From: MA-ANB-1 sp965216445
GTDB lineage: Bacteria > Actinomycetota > Acidimicrobiia > Spongiisociales > ZC4RG35
Direction: 5' to 3'
DNA: 64,000 bases
Assembly (NCBI GenBank): GCA_965216445.1
Contig: OZ244166.1
Coordinates: 2,480,001-2,544,000 of the forward strand
This document shows positions 33,733 to 41,461 of this stretch, piece after piece; the stretch's first letter is position 1; every line of letters starts with the position of its first letter. The notes below the pieces were generated by a model that did no database searches, was not told the origin of the DNA, and saw only the letters and a list, made by a program, of their open reading frames with translations. The translations under genes were made by a program, and so were the position numbers.

Positions 33733-34513
33733 ACGAGGCGTCAGCCAGCCCTGACACCCCTCTAATCCCTGCCACAAAACTTGCTATCGCGTCCGCCACT
33801 TTCGGGTCTTTCAGGGCACCCGAATGTCCGAGTCCGGAAGTGACCAACAGTTCGGTGTTGGCCGAGCGATAGGCCAACGACGCTGAAACTCGAAACGGTG
33901 TGTCGCCGTCGTCAGGATCGTGAACGACCAGGACGTCAGCTGCCCCAAGGTCTATTTCTTCGCCCGCCGACATCTCATCCCAGTGGTCCCCGATGTATTT
34001 TCGGATGTGTCGTTTCAAGGACCGCGCGGTCCAGGGATACAGTTGCGCCCGCCGGGCGAACTCGTCCAAAGCGTCTTCGACGTTGAGGACTGGTGCTATC
34101 AATACAACTCTCGACGGCAAGGCTCCCTCCAGCGCGCGGACGGCGGCCATTGACCCCAGCGAGTGAGCGACAACCGCGTGGGGTTCACCAAAAGTCTCAG
34201 CCATGACTCTGATCATGGCCGCCATCTCGAAAATGTCGGTCCGGTCCCGGCGAACACCACCATGACCAGGTGCGTTCATGGCTAACACCCGGAAGCCTTG
34301 GCTAGCAATGGAGTTGCCGAGTTTCGCCATCTGTGCGGCCCGGCCGCCCCAGCCATGCACGAGAAAGACAGTTGATCCAACGCCGCGTTCGATACCTTCC
34401 AGCATTCGGCCATCGACTTCAAGTGAGAACTTGTCCCACTCTGCGGTGGATTTCCCAACCCATTCGGCGGCGTTCGGAGAGCGGCGGCGGTGTGAACCAG
34501 GCACGTGATGCAA
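33731..34513 (-). CDS. Alpha/beta hydrolase
   Basis: Up to 260 residues. Oxyanion block FLVHGWGGRA, nucleophile elbow VAHSLGSMAA, acid in VVHDPDDGDTPF and His in GLGHSG. Short-chain lipase/esterase-like; substrate unknown. The start is uncertain: TTG at 34513 is the longest, GTG at 34504 is alternative, and the domain begins near W-D-K-F-S. Confidence 0.8.
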   Translation of the reverse strand: MHHVPGSHRRRSPNAAEWVGKSTAEWDKFSLEVDGRMLEGIERGVGSTVFLVHGWGGRAAQMAKLGNSIASQGFRVLAMNAPGHGGVRRDRTDIFEMAAMIRVMAETFGEPHAVVAHSLGSMAAVRALEGALPSRVVLIAPVLNVEDALDEFARRAQLYPWTARSLKRHIRKYIGDHWDEMSAGEEIDLGAADVLVVHDPDDGDTPFRVSASLAYRSANTELLVTSGLGHSGALKDPKVADAIASFVAGIRGVSGLADAS

Positions 34514-34670
34514 AGCTCGGAATCGCCCTCACCGCCAATGGGACTTTCACGGGCGTGTCCTCCACATGAGGATTCCACGGTCAAGGTCGGACATCACATC
34601 GGTGACGTCGAGGTCGAAAAGGGCTGCCTCGGGCCGAAGCCGTTTGGCCACCAACCTGAAGCGAATTCGT

Positions 34671-34725
34671 GCATATGCGTTTCATTATGAAACTGACTCT
34701 ATAGGAGTCCGTTGCACAATGCAAC
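34671..34725. promoter_or_regulatory. Row of abutting palindromes upstream of hxlR-type gene
   Basis: GCATATGC (34671-34678) is directly followed by GTTTCAT-T-ATGAAAC (34679-34693), then after one base GACTC-TATAG-GAGTC (34695-34709), then after one base GTTGCA-CAA-TGCAAC (34711-34725). Three perfect 15-bp inverted repeats at a 16-bp period end 22 bp before the ATG at 34748. Candidate cooperative operator array or overlapping sites for different regulators. Confidence 0.6.
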
Positions 34726-34747
34726 CCACAACAACTACAGTGCTCTC

Positions 34748-35233
34748 ATGGCCTCACCCAAAGACCTCACATACCTCGACTGCTCGATAGCAAACAGCAT
34801 GGAGGTGATCGGTGACCGCTGGAACATCCTCATCCTGCGAGACGCGTTCATGGGTGTCCGTCGCTTTGAAGACTTCCACAAAGACCTGGGAATAGCGCGC
34901 AATATCCTGTCCGACCGTCTCGATCGGCTGGTGGCAGCCGATGTCCTGAAACAAGTTCGATATCAGGACAATCCGCCCCGTGACGAGTACAAGCTGACGC
35001 CTAAGGGAAAGGATCTAATGGACGTCCTCCTTGCTTTCTGGCGTTGGGGCGACACCTGGAACCCAGTCGTCGACGAACGCCAGCTCGTCCACCTCGACTG
35101 TGGTGAGGTCACCCACATGGTTCCCAAGTGCGCCCATTGTGACGGTGAGCTGACCAGAAAGAATCTGCGTATTCAACCCGGACTCGAGGTGGTCGAGGAA
35201 AGGCTGGCCGCTACTCAGTCTTCAACTGGTTGA
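34748..35233 (+). CDS. HxlR-family transcriptional regulator
   Basis: 161 residues. The HxlR signature is DCSIANSMEVIGDRWNILIL, then RRFEDFHKDLGIARNILSDRL and PPRDEYKLTPKG. The C-terminal part adds four cysteines/histidines (HLDCGEVTHM, CAHCDGE), possibly a small metal site. DNA-binding winged helix; controls unknown genes, probably itself through the palindromes upstream. Confidence 0.9.
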   Translation: MASPKDLTYLDCSIANSMEVIGDRWNILILRDAFMGVRRFEDFHKDLGIARNILSDRLDRLVAADVLKQVRYQDNPPRDEYKLTPKGKDLMDVLLAFWRWGDTWNPVVDERQLVHLDCGEVTHMVPKCAHCDGELTRKNLRIQPGLEVVEERLAATQSSTG

Positions 35234-35240
35234 GTGTGCG

Positions 35241-35748
35241 CTAAACGAACATTGAGACGTCGGCCTCGGCTGCATAGTCGAGAAAAGCTGCGGCACCGGC
35301 AATGTCGGATCCTTCGATCAGGTCGGATTCCTCAACTCCCATCACCCCCATAGTGGTTGAACATGCGAAGAACTGAACACCCAGGTCTCGAGTCATGTCG
35401 AGGAACTCTGGGACGGAGGGCATAGCCGAATCGGACATCCACTTTTTCATCACCCGGGTGGCAGCGGCAGTGGCGCCAGGGACCGCTCCGATAGCGTTCG
35501 GAAGCTGGATAGGTCCCGCCGGGTTCGCCAGCGACGCAACTTTCAGTTTCTCAAAACGATCTTTGTGCAGGATGTCGAGCCCATAAAAGGTGAAGTAGAT
35601 TCCGGCTTCCCAACCCAAACTGACTGCAGTCGACGCCAAGAATCAGGGGAGGATAGGCCTGATCCAATGTCCCCTTGGAGGCCACCAGAGCCAAACGCTT
35701 GGTTCGTTCACCGTTAGGGCTCTCGGAGCGTTCTCGCACGACAGACAT
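35241..35748 (-). pseudogene. DsrE-family protein, single-base frameshift
   Basis: The first part reads TKRLALVASKGTLDQAYPPLIL in one frame and the rest continues ASTAVSLGWEAGIYFTFYGL in the +1 frame. The join needs removal of one G from the GG at 35636-35637; the repaired protein would be about 168 residues and matches DsrE/DsrF-like (DsrE2) sulfur-carrier proteins over its whole length, with Cys in FFACSTTMGVMGV. The start overlaps the tusA stop (TGATG). Either a real recent mutation or a sequencing error; a slippage signal is not evident. Confidence 0.8.
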
Positions 35749-36029
35749 CACGACCCTCCTTTGGTGAGATGGAACACTTGCCGACCCGGTTCTTCGTCAA
35801 CCGACGTGAGGACATCACCACGCTGGGAAGCCATCGCCGGAATATCCCGAAGGGCGCCCGGGTCTGTGGTGATCAGCCTGAGTTCGTCGCCCGCGTTCAT
35901 GCGATTGAGGACGATGGCCGCTTTGTAAACGGGAAGAGGGCAAAGCAAGCCCGAGCAATCGAGCGTCTCCAATATCGTTTCTACGCTCGCGGAATCTCTT
36001 TGATCGACCATTGTTGGGTTCTCCTTCAT
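35748..36029 (-). CDS. tusA: TusA-family sulfur carrier protein
   Basis: 93 residues (possibly 87 from the ATG at 36011). The hallmark is LDCSGLLCPLPVYKA with the C-P-L-P sulfur-carrying cysteine. It overlaps the cysteine synthase stop by 4 nt and the DsrE start by 1 nt. TusA proteins carry persulfide sulfur between desulfurases and acceptors, and TusA-DsrE pairs are typical of sulfur relay modules. Confidence 0.9.
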   Translation of the reverse strand: MKENPTMVDQRDSASVETILETLDCSGLLCPLPVYKAAIVLNRMNAGDELRLITTDPGALRDIPAMASQRGDVLTSVDEEPGRQVFHLTKGGS

Positions 36030-37018
36030 ATTGTCGGCTTCCCTTCGTCACCGAGGACTTCCTCGAAATAGCTCGTATAGGCGGTACCGGAATCGGCTGA
36101 AATCGCGACAATCACATCACCCTGTTCGGGACCGACCTGCGAGATTGCATGAACCACCGCGCCTGTTGACGGTCCCACCATCAACGACTCCTCTCTCCAG
36201 AGGTCTCTTGTCACCTGGTAGGCGTCGACATCGGGAACAACTACCGACTCGTCGACAACCGATGCGTCATACAGGGCCGGGATATTCGCCTCCTGGAAAC
36301 TCTTCAACCCGGGCAGCCGATGCCCCGGCTGTGGCTCTACTCCTACTACCCGAATCGACGGATCCCGCTCCTTGAGAAACCGCCCGACGCCTGTCAGAGT
36401 GCCGGTGGTTCCGAAACCAGCGAAGAACCACCTGACCCGACCTTCTGTCTGCGCCCAGATCTCGGGGCCGGTGGTTTCATAGTGGGCGAGGGTGTTGTCC
36501 TCGTTCTCGTACTGCTCGGTTCCGACGTAACGTGCCCTATCCCCCGAAGCCACCAGTGATCTCGCCAATGCAATCGCACCGTCCTTTGGATGGTCGACTG
36601 GGCACAAGTCATCTGGCGTCTCCCAGACTTCGGCGCCGAGCATCCGAAGAATCACCTTCTTCTCCTCGGGTACGCCGTCGGGGACGGTTACCAAAACCTT
36701 GGAGTCCTGGAGGCTGGCCAACGCGGCAAGCGCGATTGCCGTATTGCCTGACGAGGCTTCCACGATCTCCCGCCCGCCGAGCTCTCCACGTCGATCGAGA
36801 CCCGCCAGCAGATACGAAGCGGTTCGGTCTTTGAGCGACCCGAACGGGTTGAACCACTCGAGCTTGAGGAACGTTTCGTACTTCGCCGCTGGCCAGACAC
36901 GATTCAGCCGGACCAACGGCGAGGGATTGTCCGGGCTCGGCATCAAGTCTCTCACGTCGCGATAGCGGCGCAAAGAGTTGTCGATGTCCAGCTTCTGGGT
37001 TGGGAGTGTTGATGTCAT
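36026..37018 (-). CDS. Cysteine synthase-type PLP enzyme
   Basis: 330 residues, fold type II PLP enzyme. The PLP lysine is in FNPFGSLKDRTA, the substrate loop ASSGNTAIALAA, and the phosphate-binding GTTGTLTGVG. It makes cysteine or a related product from an activated serine and sulfide (CysK/CysM group); the donor cannot be told. It is first in a cysteine synthase-TusA-DsrE operon and is preceded by a polycysteine leader peptide and terminator, which supports a role in cysteine supply. Confidence 0.9.
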   Translation of the reverse strand: MTSTLPTQKLDIDNSLRRYRDVRDLMPSPDNPSPLVRLNRVWPAAKYETFLKLEWFNPFGSLKDRTASYLLAGLDRRGELGGREIVEASSGNTAIALAALASLQDSKVLVTVPDGVPEEKKVILRMLGAEVWETPDDLCPVDHPKDGAIALARSLVASGDRARYVGTEQYENEDNTLAHYETTGPEIWAQTEGRVRWFFAGFGTTGTLTGVGRFLKERDPSIRVVGVEPQPGHRLPGLKSFQEANIPALYDASVVDESVVVPDVDAYQVTRDLWREESLMVGPSTGAVVHAISQVGPEQGDVIVAISADSGTAYTSYFEEVLGDEGKPTI

Positions 37019-37035
37019 TGGGTTCCTTCGGGCAT

Positions 37036-37067
37036 AGAAAAACCCGCATCGGATAACCGTGCGGGTT
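37036..37067 (-). terminator. Attenuator terminator of the cysteine operon
   Basis: On the minus strand AACCCGCA (37067-37060), an 11-nt loop and TGCGGGTT (37048-37041) followed by TTTCT. It lies between the leader ORF and the synthase gene. The 5' arm (ACCCGC, 37066-37061) is also complementary to GCGGGT (37111-37106) at the end of the leader ORF, giving an antiterminator. Confidence 0.85.
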
Positions 37068-37103
37068 GAGTATTTGGCGTCTGGTCTTGGTTAGAACATC
37101 ACA

Positions 37104-37169
37104 TCACCCGCGCGGCGAATCGGCACAACAAGTGCAGACGCAAACACAGGAGATGGGACGGAATTGCAT
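37104..37169 (-). CDS. Leaderless polycysteine leader peptide
   Basis: 21 codons and TGA. Five of eight consecutive residues are Cys (positions 8, 10, 12, 14, 15; SCVCVCTCC). The ATG is about 9 nt after the -10 box, so the transcript begins at or within 1-2 nt of the ATG. Stalling at Cys codons under cysteine shortage would leave 37111-37106 free to form the antiterminator; normal translation to the stop covers it and lets the terminator form. Leaderless polycysteine ORFs with this function are known in mycobacteria. Confidence 0.88.
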   Translation of the reverse strand: MQFRPISCVCVCTCCADSPRG

Positions 37170-37177
37170 TCCCACGA

Positions 37178-37205
37178 ATCGTACGAGGAGAACGTGCGTC
37201 GTCAA
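37178..37205 (-). promoter_or_regulatory. Promoter of the cysteine operon
   Basis: On the minus strand TTGACG (37205-37200), 16-bp spacer, TACGAT (37183-37178). The leader ORF starts at 37169, consistent with a leaderless transcript. Confidence 0.75.
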
Positions 37206-37250
37206 CTGATTGTCGTGAAGCCGACTGGTTGTCCCGCCGTTTGAGGCTGG

Positions 37251-38858
37251 CTAGCCGGCGCTACCCAATCTGACATCGGGCGCACCCATCCTCGCCGCGT
37301 CGGCGGTGCGGTCGTCTGGACGGGTTTGGGAGTCGATCTCAGCCTCAACTCTGGCCACGTAGTGTTCCACTTCCCGGTCGATGTCCTCCGCCGACCAACC
37401 CAGGATTGGCGCCACCAGGTCCGCCGTCGTCCTCGCCACAATCACGCCGCGATCTGCCGTCTCGATCGAGACCCGGGTCCGTCTCGTCAAAACATCATCG
37501 AGATGGAGCGCTCCCTCTTTCTGAACCGCATAAACGACGTCAGCATGCGAATAGCGAGAGTTGCCGAGCCGGGCGGCAAGCTTCGGATTCTCCTTCACCA
37601 AGTCTTCGATCTCGCGGTCGCGTTCGGCGCCCACGATTTCGATGTCTTCGGTTTTGGAATCGAGCACTGAGCCGAGGTTCTTAGCGGCTGCGTCAACGGC
37701 GTCTTTCGCCATCACCCGATATGTGGTGTATTTGCCACCGGCGATACTGACCAGGCCGCTGTCGGACACCAGAATGGCGTGCTCCCGGCTCAGTTTGGAT
37801 GTCTCGTCGGACTCACCAGTGATGAGGGGACGCAGACCTGCGTAAACACCAACGATGTCTTCGTGGCCCAGCGGGGTATCGAGAACGGTGTTCACCCATT
37901 GGAGCAAATAGTCGATATCGGTCTGACTCGCCGCCGGATGAGCCCTACGCAACTCCCACGGTGTGTCGGTAGTGCCGACGATCCAATGCTCCCCCCAGGG
38001 GATTACGAACAGCACGCTCTTTTTGGTGCGGAGGATCATGCCCGTCTCCGACTCAATGGCTGACTTGGGGACCACAAGGTGGATTCCCTTGGAAGCAACG
38101 ACGTCTATTCCGGAGTCGCCGGCCAGAGCCTGGAGGTCGTCGGTCCACACCCCAGTTGCGCTGATGACCGACCGCGCCCTGACAGCAAACCTATGGCCGG
38201 TCTCGAGGTCATCGACAACTACACCACGAACTCTTCCGTCTTCCATGACCATGTCGACCACACGGCAGCTCGTGGCCAGCGCAGCACCGTGAGCGGCGGC
38301 GGTCCGGGCGACCGCAACGGTGTGGCGGGCATCGTCGACCAGGGCATCCCAATACTTGACGGCACCCGTCAACGACTCCGGATCGAGGCCGGGCGCCTCC
38401 TTCAAGGCGGCTCTCTTCGAAAGGTGTCGGTGCCGAGGCAGCGGGTTGTCAGCGAACGCAGCCAGCGCGTCATAAAGCAGGACCCCGGCCCCGACATACA
38501 ACCGTTCCCAAACCCGGTGTTTCAGGGGATAGAGGAACGAAACAGGCTCCACCAGGTGTGGACAGACCCGGTTCAACATCAGGTTGCGTTCCGCCAGCGC
38601 CTCCCGGACCAAACCAAAGTTGAATTGCTCTAAGTAGCGCAGTCCTCCGTGGAAGAGCTTCGACGAGCGGCTCGAGGTACCCGACGCGTAGTCGCGCTGT
38701 TCCACCAGAGCGACCGACAGACCACGACTCGCCGCGTCGAGGGCGATCCCGCAGCCGGTGACTCCACCTCCAATAACCACGGCGTCAAACAGCTCGGTCT
38801 GCATTCGTGACAGGTCAGATCTCCTCTGATCGGGATTCAGGTCGGGGGATCGCTTCAT
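37251..38858 (-). CDS. glpD: Glycerol-3-phosphate dehydrogenase (FAD-dependent)
   Basis: 535 residues. FAD-binding motif DAVVIGGGVTGCGIALDAAS, SRSSKLFHGGLRYLE (family signature), TTDTPWELRR and the C-terminal DAO_C-type domain from about residue 390. Oxidises glycerol 3-phosphate to DHAP at the membrane, feeding electrons to quinones. Single gene; glpK and glpF are not in the window. Confidence 0.93.
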   Translation of the reverse strand: MKRSPDLNPDQRRSDLSRMQTELFDAVVIGGGVTGCGIALDAASRGLSVALVEQRDYASGTSSRSSKLFHGGLRYLEQFNFGLVREALAERNLMLNRVCPHLVEPVSFLYPLKHRVWERLYVGAGVLLYDALAAFADNPLPRHRHLSKRAALKEAPGLDPESLTGAVKYWDALVDDARHTVAVARTAAAHGAALATSCRVVDMVMEDGRVRGVVVDDLETGHRFAVRARSVISATGVWTDDLQALAGDSGIDVVASKGIHLVVPKSAIESETGMILRTKKSVLFVIPWGEHWIVGTTDTPWELRRAHPAASQTDIDYLLQWVNTVLDTPLGHEDIVGVYAGLRPLITGESDETSKLSREHAILVSDSGLVSIAGGKYTTYRVMAKDAVDAAAKNLGSVLDSKTEDIEIVGAERDREIEDLVKENPKLAARLGNSRYSHADVVYAVQKEGALHLDDVLTRRTRVSIETADRGVIVARTTADLVAPILGWSAEDIDREVEHYVARVEAEIDSQTRPDDRTADAARMGAPDVRLGSAG

Positions 38859-38954
38859 CGACCGCAGTGTTGCAGCCGTCCAGGTCTGTTCAATGCGCCC
38901 TTCGAGCCAGTGATCTAGGATCGGGCCACGGCGTCTCGATGAAAGGACACGACA

Positions 38955-39134
38955 ATGGGACTAGGTGACATGGTCGACAAGGCCAAGGATATGGCCTCGG
39001 AAAACAAGGACAAGGTGAAAGAAGGCATCGACAAGGCTGCCGATTTCATCGACGAAAAGACCGGTGGCAAGCACAGTGAGCACATCGACACCGGTGCGGA
39101 CAAAGCCAAAGAAGAAGTCGACAAACTCGACTGA
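38955..39134 (+). CDS. MT0933-type small antitoxin-like protein
   Basis: 59 codons. GLGDMVDKAKDMASENKDK followed by GIDKAADFIDEKTGGK matches the MT0933/Rv0909 antitoxin-like family, often without an adjacent toxin. No toxin gene is next to it here, so a stand-alone role is likely. AAAGGA precedes the ATG. Confidence 0.85.
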   Translation: MGLGDMVDKAKDMASENKDKVKEGIDKAADFIDEKTGGKHSEHIDTGADKAKEEVDKLD

Positions 39135-39144
39135 AGGCGGACGC

Positions 39145-39179
39145 GAAAGGGGGGTTGGGAGATCCCTCACCCCCCTTTC
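39145..39179. terminator. Hairpin between convergent genes
   Basis: GAAAGGGGGG-TTGGGA pairs with TCCCTC-ACCCCCCTTTC. The T content of the descending arm is modest, but the position between two stop codons fits a bidirectional terminator. Confidence 0.6.
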
Positions 39180-39195
39180 CTATGCGCTCAATTTC

Positions 39196-40359
39196 CTAAC
39201 GAACCTCAACCAGAGCCAGTAGTAGCCCCGAACTCTCCAACTCGACCTCGAAGACTCCCGGTGTCGCGGCCGTGAAAATCACCAACGCAGCCGTATCCGG
39301 TGTGATGTCAAAAAACAGGTCATACCCGTGAACATGGACGACGTCGGTCACGTCGGAGTGAACCTGGAGCGACGCCATTGTCCCGACATCGACGGTGATT
39401 TCGTGAAGCCCCCCGACGACAGAGCCATCTTCGACAACGATGTGGACGGTGTCGGCGTGCTCCATCCCTGTGTCGGAATCGGTCCCCTCTTCTGCGGTCA
39501 CCGTGATGGTTGCCGAGCCCTCGATTGGATCGCCGGCCATCCCGTACTCCATGTGATCGTTTGAAGCGAGCCGAACCGAAACCTCTACGTCGCCCGCGGG
39601 CAATTCGGAAATGTGGAATGCCGTCCCGTAGAGACGGGCGATTCTTGTTCCGTTTACGTAGAGATGCATGTGGCCGGTCCCCGGCACGTGCTCAGTTCCC
39701 ACGGTTCGGGGTGTGATTTCGAAACCTGCAACGTCAGCGAACATGTTCCATCCCGCCTTGGCGTCTTTTTCGACCCGTACCGTCACCTCAGGCTCTTCTA
39801 CCCCGTCCCATTCCAATAGATCGTGGTGGGCGTGGGCTGTCTCCTCGGGCTCACCGACGTCGACGACGACGGTTGCGGCGATGGGCTCGCCGTCTGCCGT
39901 GTAAACGTTGTGATCGTTCGCAGCGAGCGTGAAGGTGATTTCATGTGAACCCGGCTCCAGCCCTGCGATGTTGTATGACGGTCCGTAGACCCGAGCCAGG
40001 CGGACACCGTCGACGTCAATGTGGGCGTGACCTTCGCCGTCAACGTGATCGCTGCTCGCGTTTTCCGGTGCGAACACAAAGCCGGACACATCGGCGAAGA
40101 CATTCCAGCCTTTGACCGAGTCCTCTTCGACGGTCAGATTCACGGTCGGCCTGTTTGAGCCCGACCATTCCCTCACTCCGTGATCGTGATCTTCTTGATG
40201 GTCGTCCATCGCCTCCGCACCCATCGTTGTCTGGGTGGTATCGGTTGAGGACGTGCTGGTGTTCTCGGCGCCGGTTCCGGTACCGCCACAGGCGGCGAGG
40301 ACCAGTGCGAATAATGCGCCCAGCGCCATGAGACGCAGGCGCGAATGGTTGATTTGCAT
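39196..40359 (-). CDS. His-rich lipoprotein with duplicated domain and cupredoxin-like C-terminus
   Basis: 387 residues. Lipobox VLAAC (Cys24), a Thr/Ser linker, a HQEDHDHG cluster, then two homologous domains (about 72-168 and 191-287, offset 119) sharing GWN-x-FADV, HV-x-G-x-GH-x-H, R-x-AR-x-YG and NDH. Residues 303-387 look cupredoxin-like (VVHVHGYDLFFDI). The many His residues suggest metal binding outside the cell. It lies near a Fur-family regulator and a Ni/Co importer, but the metal is not determined. Confidence 0.7.
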   Translation of the reverse strand: MQINHSRLRLMALGALFALVLAACGGTGTGAENTSTSSTDTTQTTMGAEAMDDHQEDHDHGVREWSGSNRPTVNLTVEEDSVKGWNVFADVSGFVFAPENASSDHVDGEGHAHIDVDGVRLARVYGPSYNIAGLEPGSHEITFTLAANDHNVYTADGEPIAATVVVDVGEPEETAHAHHDLLEWDGVEEPEVTVRVEKDAKAGWNMFADVAGFEITPRTVGTEHVPGTGHMHLYVNGTRIARLYGTAFHISELPAGDVEVSVRLASNDHMEYGMAGDPIEGSATITVTAEEGTDSDTGMEHADTVHIVVEDGSVVGGLHEITVDVGTMASLQVHSDVTDVVHVHGYDLFFDITPDTAALVIFTAATPGVFEVELESSGLLLALVEVR

Positions 40360-40393
40360 TTGTTTTGCCCCTATTAGGTCAGTTGAATCGTTT

Positions 40394-40963
40394 CTAGACA
40401 GAAGCGGTCGACCAGGGCGGTCCGCGTCTGCTTATCGGTGCATAGCGATAGATGGCTCGGCTATGCACCTCTTCTGAAACGGGCCACGGACGGTGTTGAG
40501 AATGCGCGGGTTTCGTCACCCGTCCAAAGAACAGGCTCGCGACCACCTCAGCGGTCGAGGCAACGAATCTGAAAATCAACCACGACACCGGGACAACCAG
40601 CAAAAGCCCGACCCGAATAGCAGGCTCGGTCATGACTGTGCCGATGGTGCCGTCCGGGATCCGCTCCAGAACTTCAACTGTCAGGAACGCCACGGAGACG
40701 CCAACGGTGTATCGCCATGGAGTCAACCAACCCGAGATCTGTTGATCGCGGGCCCGTTGCACTGCGACAACCGCAATCGCAACAGCGATTGCTGGGCCGA
40801 TCAGAGCTCCAGCAATCTCGAGGTAGCGATGCCCTTCGAGAGAAACCGCTCGCACAAGTGGGTCGGGGTGGGCGATCAGGTAGGCAAGGGCGTGAACCAG
40901 CAGCACCCCGGCAAAGAGGAGCAGTGTCGTAGCGATTCGTTTCGGTAGACCCACCACAGTCAC
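40394..40963 (-). CDS. Membrane protein of unknown function
   Basis: 189 residues with four hydrophobic segments (TTLLLFAGVLLVHALAYLIA, AGALIGPAIAVAIAVVAVQ, YTVGVSVAFLTVEVLERI, VGLLLVVPVSWLIFRFVAS). The C-terminal 40 residues are polar and basic. No family recognised. 34 bp upstream of the His-rich lipoprotein and in the same direction, so perhaps co-transcribed with it. Confidence 0.6.
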   Translation of the reverse strand: MTVVGLPKRIATTLLLFAGVLLVHALAYLIAHPDPLVRAVSLEGHRYLEIAGALIGPAIAVAIAVVAVQRARDQQISGWLTPWRYTVGVSVAFLTVEVLERIPDGTIGTVMTEPAIRVGLLLVVPVSWLIFRFVASTAEVVASLFFGRVTKPAHSQHRPWPVSEEVHSRAIYRYAPISRRGPPWSTASV

Positions 40964-40984
40964 ACAGTGTATTGAGGCTGAGTG

Positions 40985-41407
40985 CTAGCTACAGCGGGCA
41001 CACACACCTGTGACGATCAGGTCGACTGCCTCTGCGTCGAACCCGTGGCCCGAGGCGAGATGGATGCGAATCTGCTCGACCAGGTCTCCCTCGTGGTGAT
41101 CGACCGCTCCACACATGCGACAGACAAGATGGAAGTGGTCGTCGGGATGGGCAAGCTCCCATCGGGCCGCATCATCCACACCCAGGTTCGACTCTCGAAC
41201 CAACCCCAAATCCGCAAACAAGGCAAGGGTCCGATAGACCGATGACGTGTTGATCGCCGGGTCGGCAACATGAACCCTGGAGACAATCTCCTCGACGGTC
41301 AGATGCGCCTTGGCCCGATTAAGCACCTCCCACACCCGAAGGCGTGGTTCGGTCAGTCGGTTCCCCTGGTCGCGCAGAACGGCGGCGAGGTCGTCACGTT
41401 GTCCCAT
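40985..41407 (-). CDS. Fur-family metal regulator (probably Nur-like)
   Basis: 140 residues. Winged-helix N-terminus (TEPRLRVWEVL, LTVEEIVSRV, INTSSVYRTLALFADLGLV) and metal-site C-terminus with HFHLVCRMCGAVDHHEG and GVCARC, two CxxC pairs for structural zinc. It is divergent from a CbiMQO Ni/Co importer and a Nur-type box (TTGCAA-N5-TCGCAG) lies between them, so nickel-responsive control is the best guess; Zur is the alternative. Confidence 0.85.
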   Translation of the reverse strand: MGQRDDLAAVLRDQGNRLTEPRLRVWEVLNRAKAHLTVEEIVSRVHVADPAINTSSVYRTLALFADLGLVRESNLGVDDAARWELAHPDDHFHLVCRMCGAVDHHEGDLVEQIRIHLASGHGFDAEAVDLIVTGVCARCS

Positions 41408-41423
41408 GAGTCCAGTCTACTTG

Positions 41424-41460
41424 TTGCAAATCGTTCGCAGTAAGAGATACCATAGGTATC
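41424..41460 (+). promoter_or_regulatory. Nur-like box and palindrome overlapping the cbiM promoter
   Basis: TTGCAA (41424-41429), 5 nt, TCGCAG (41435-41440) matches the Nur box pattern TTGCAA-N5-TTGCAA at 10 of 12 positions and also serves as a -35. TACCAT (41448-41453) fits a -10. GATACC-ATA-GGTATC (41446-41460) is a perfect 15-bp palindrome that covers the -10 and ends 1 nt before the cbiM ATG, so the mRNA should be leaderless. Confidence 0.6.
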
Positions 41461-41461
41461 C

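Noticed and set aside
35630..35645. Programmed ribosomal frameshifting in the dsrE gene
   Set aside because: No slippery run, in-frame stop, internal Shine-Dalgarno or pseudoknot is evident at the junction; a simple indel explains it.
40354..40370. A second Nur-like box (TTGCAT-N5-TTGCCC) before the His-rich lipoprotein gene
   Set aside because: It overlaps the start codon and matches only four of six bases in each half, which is too weak to report.
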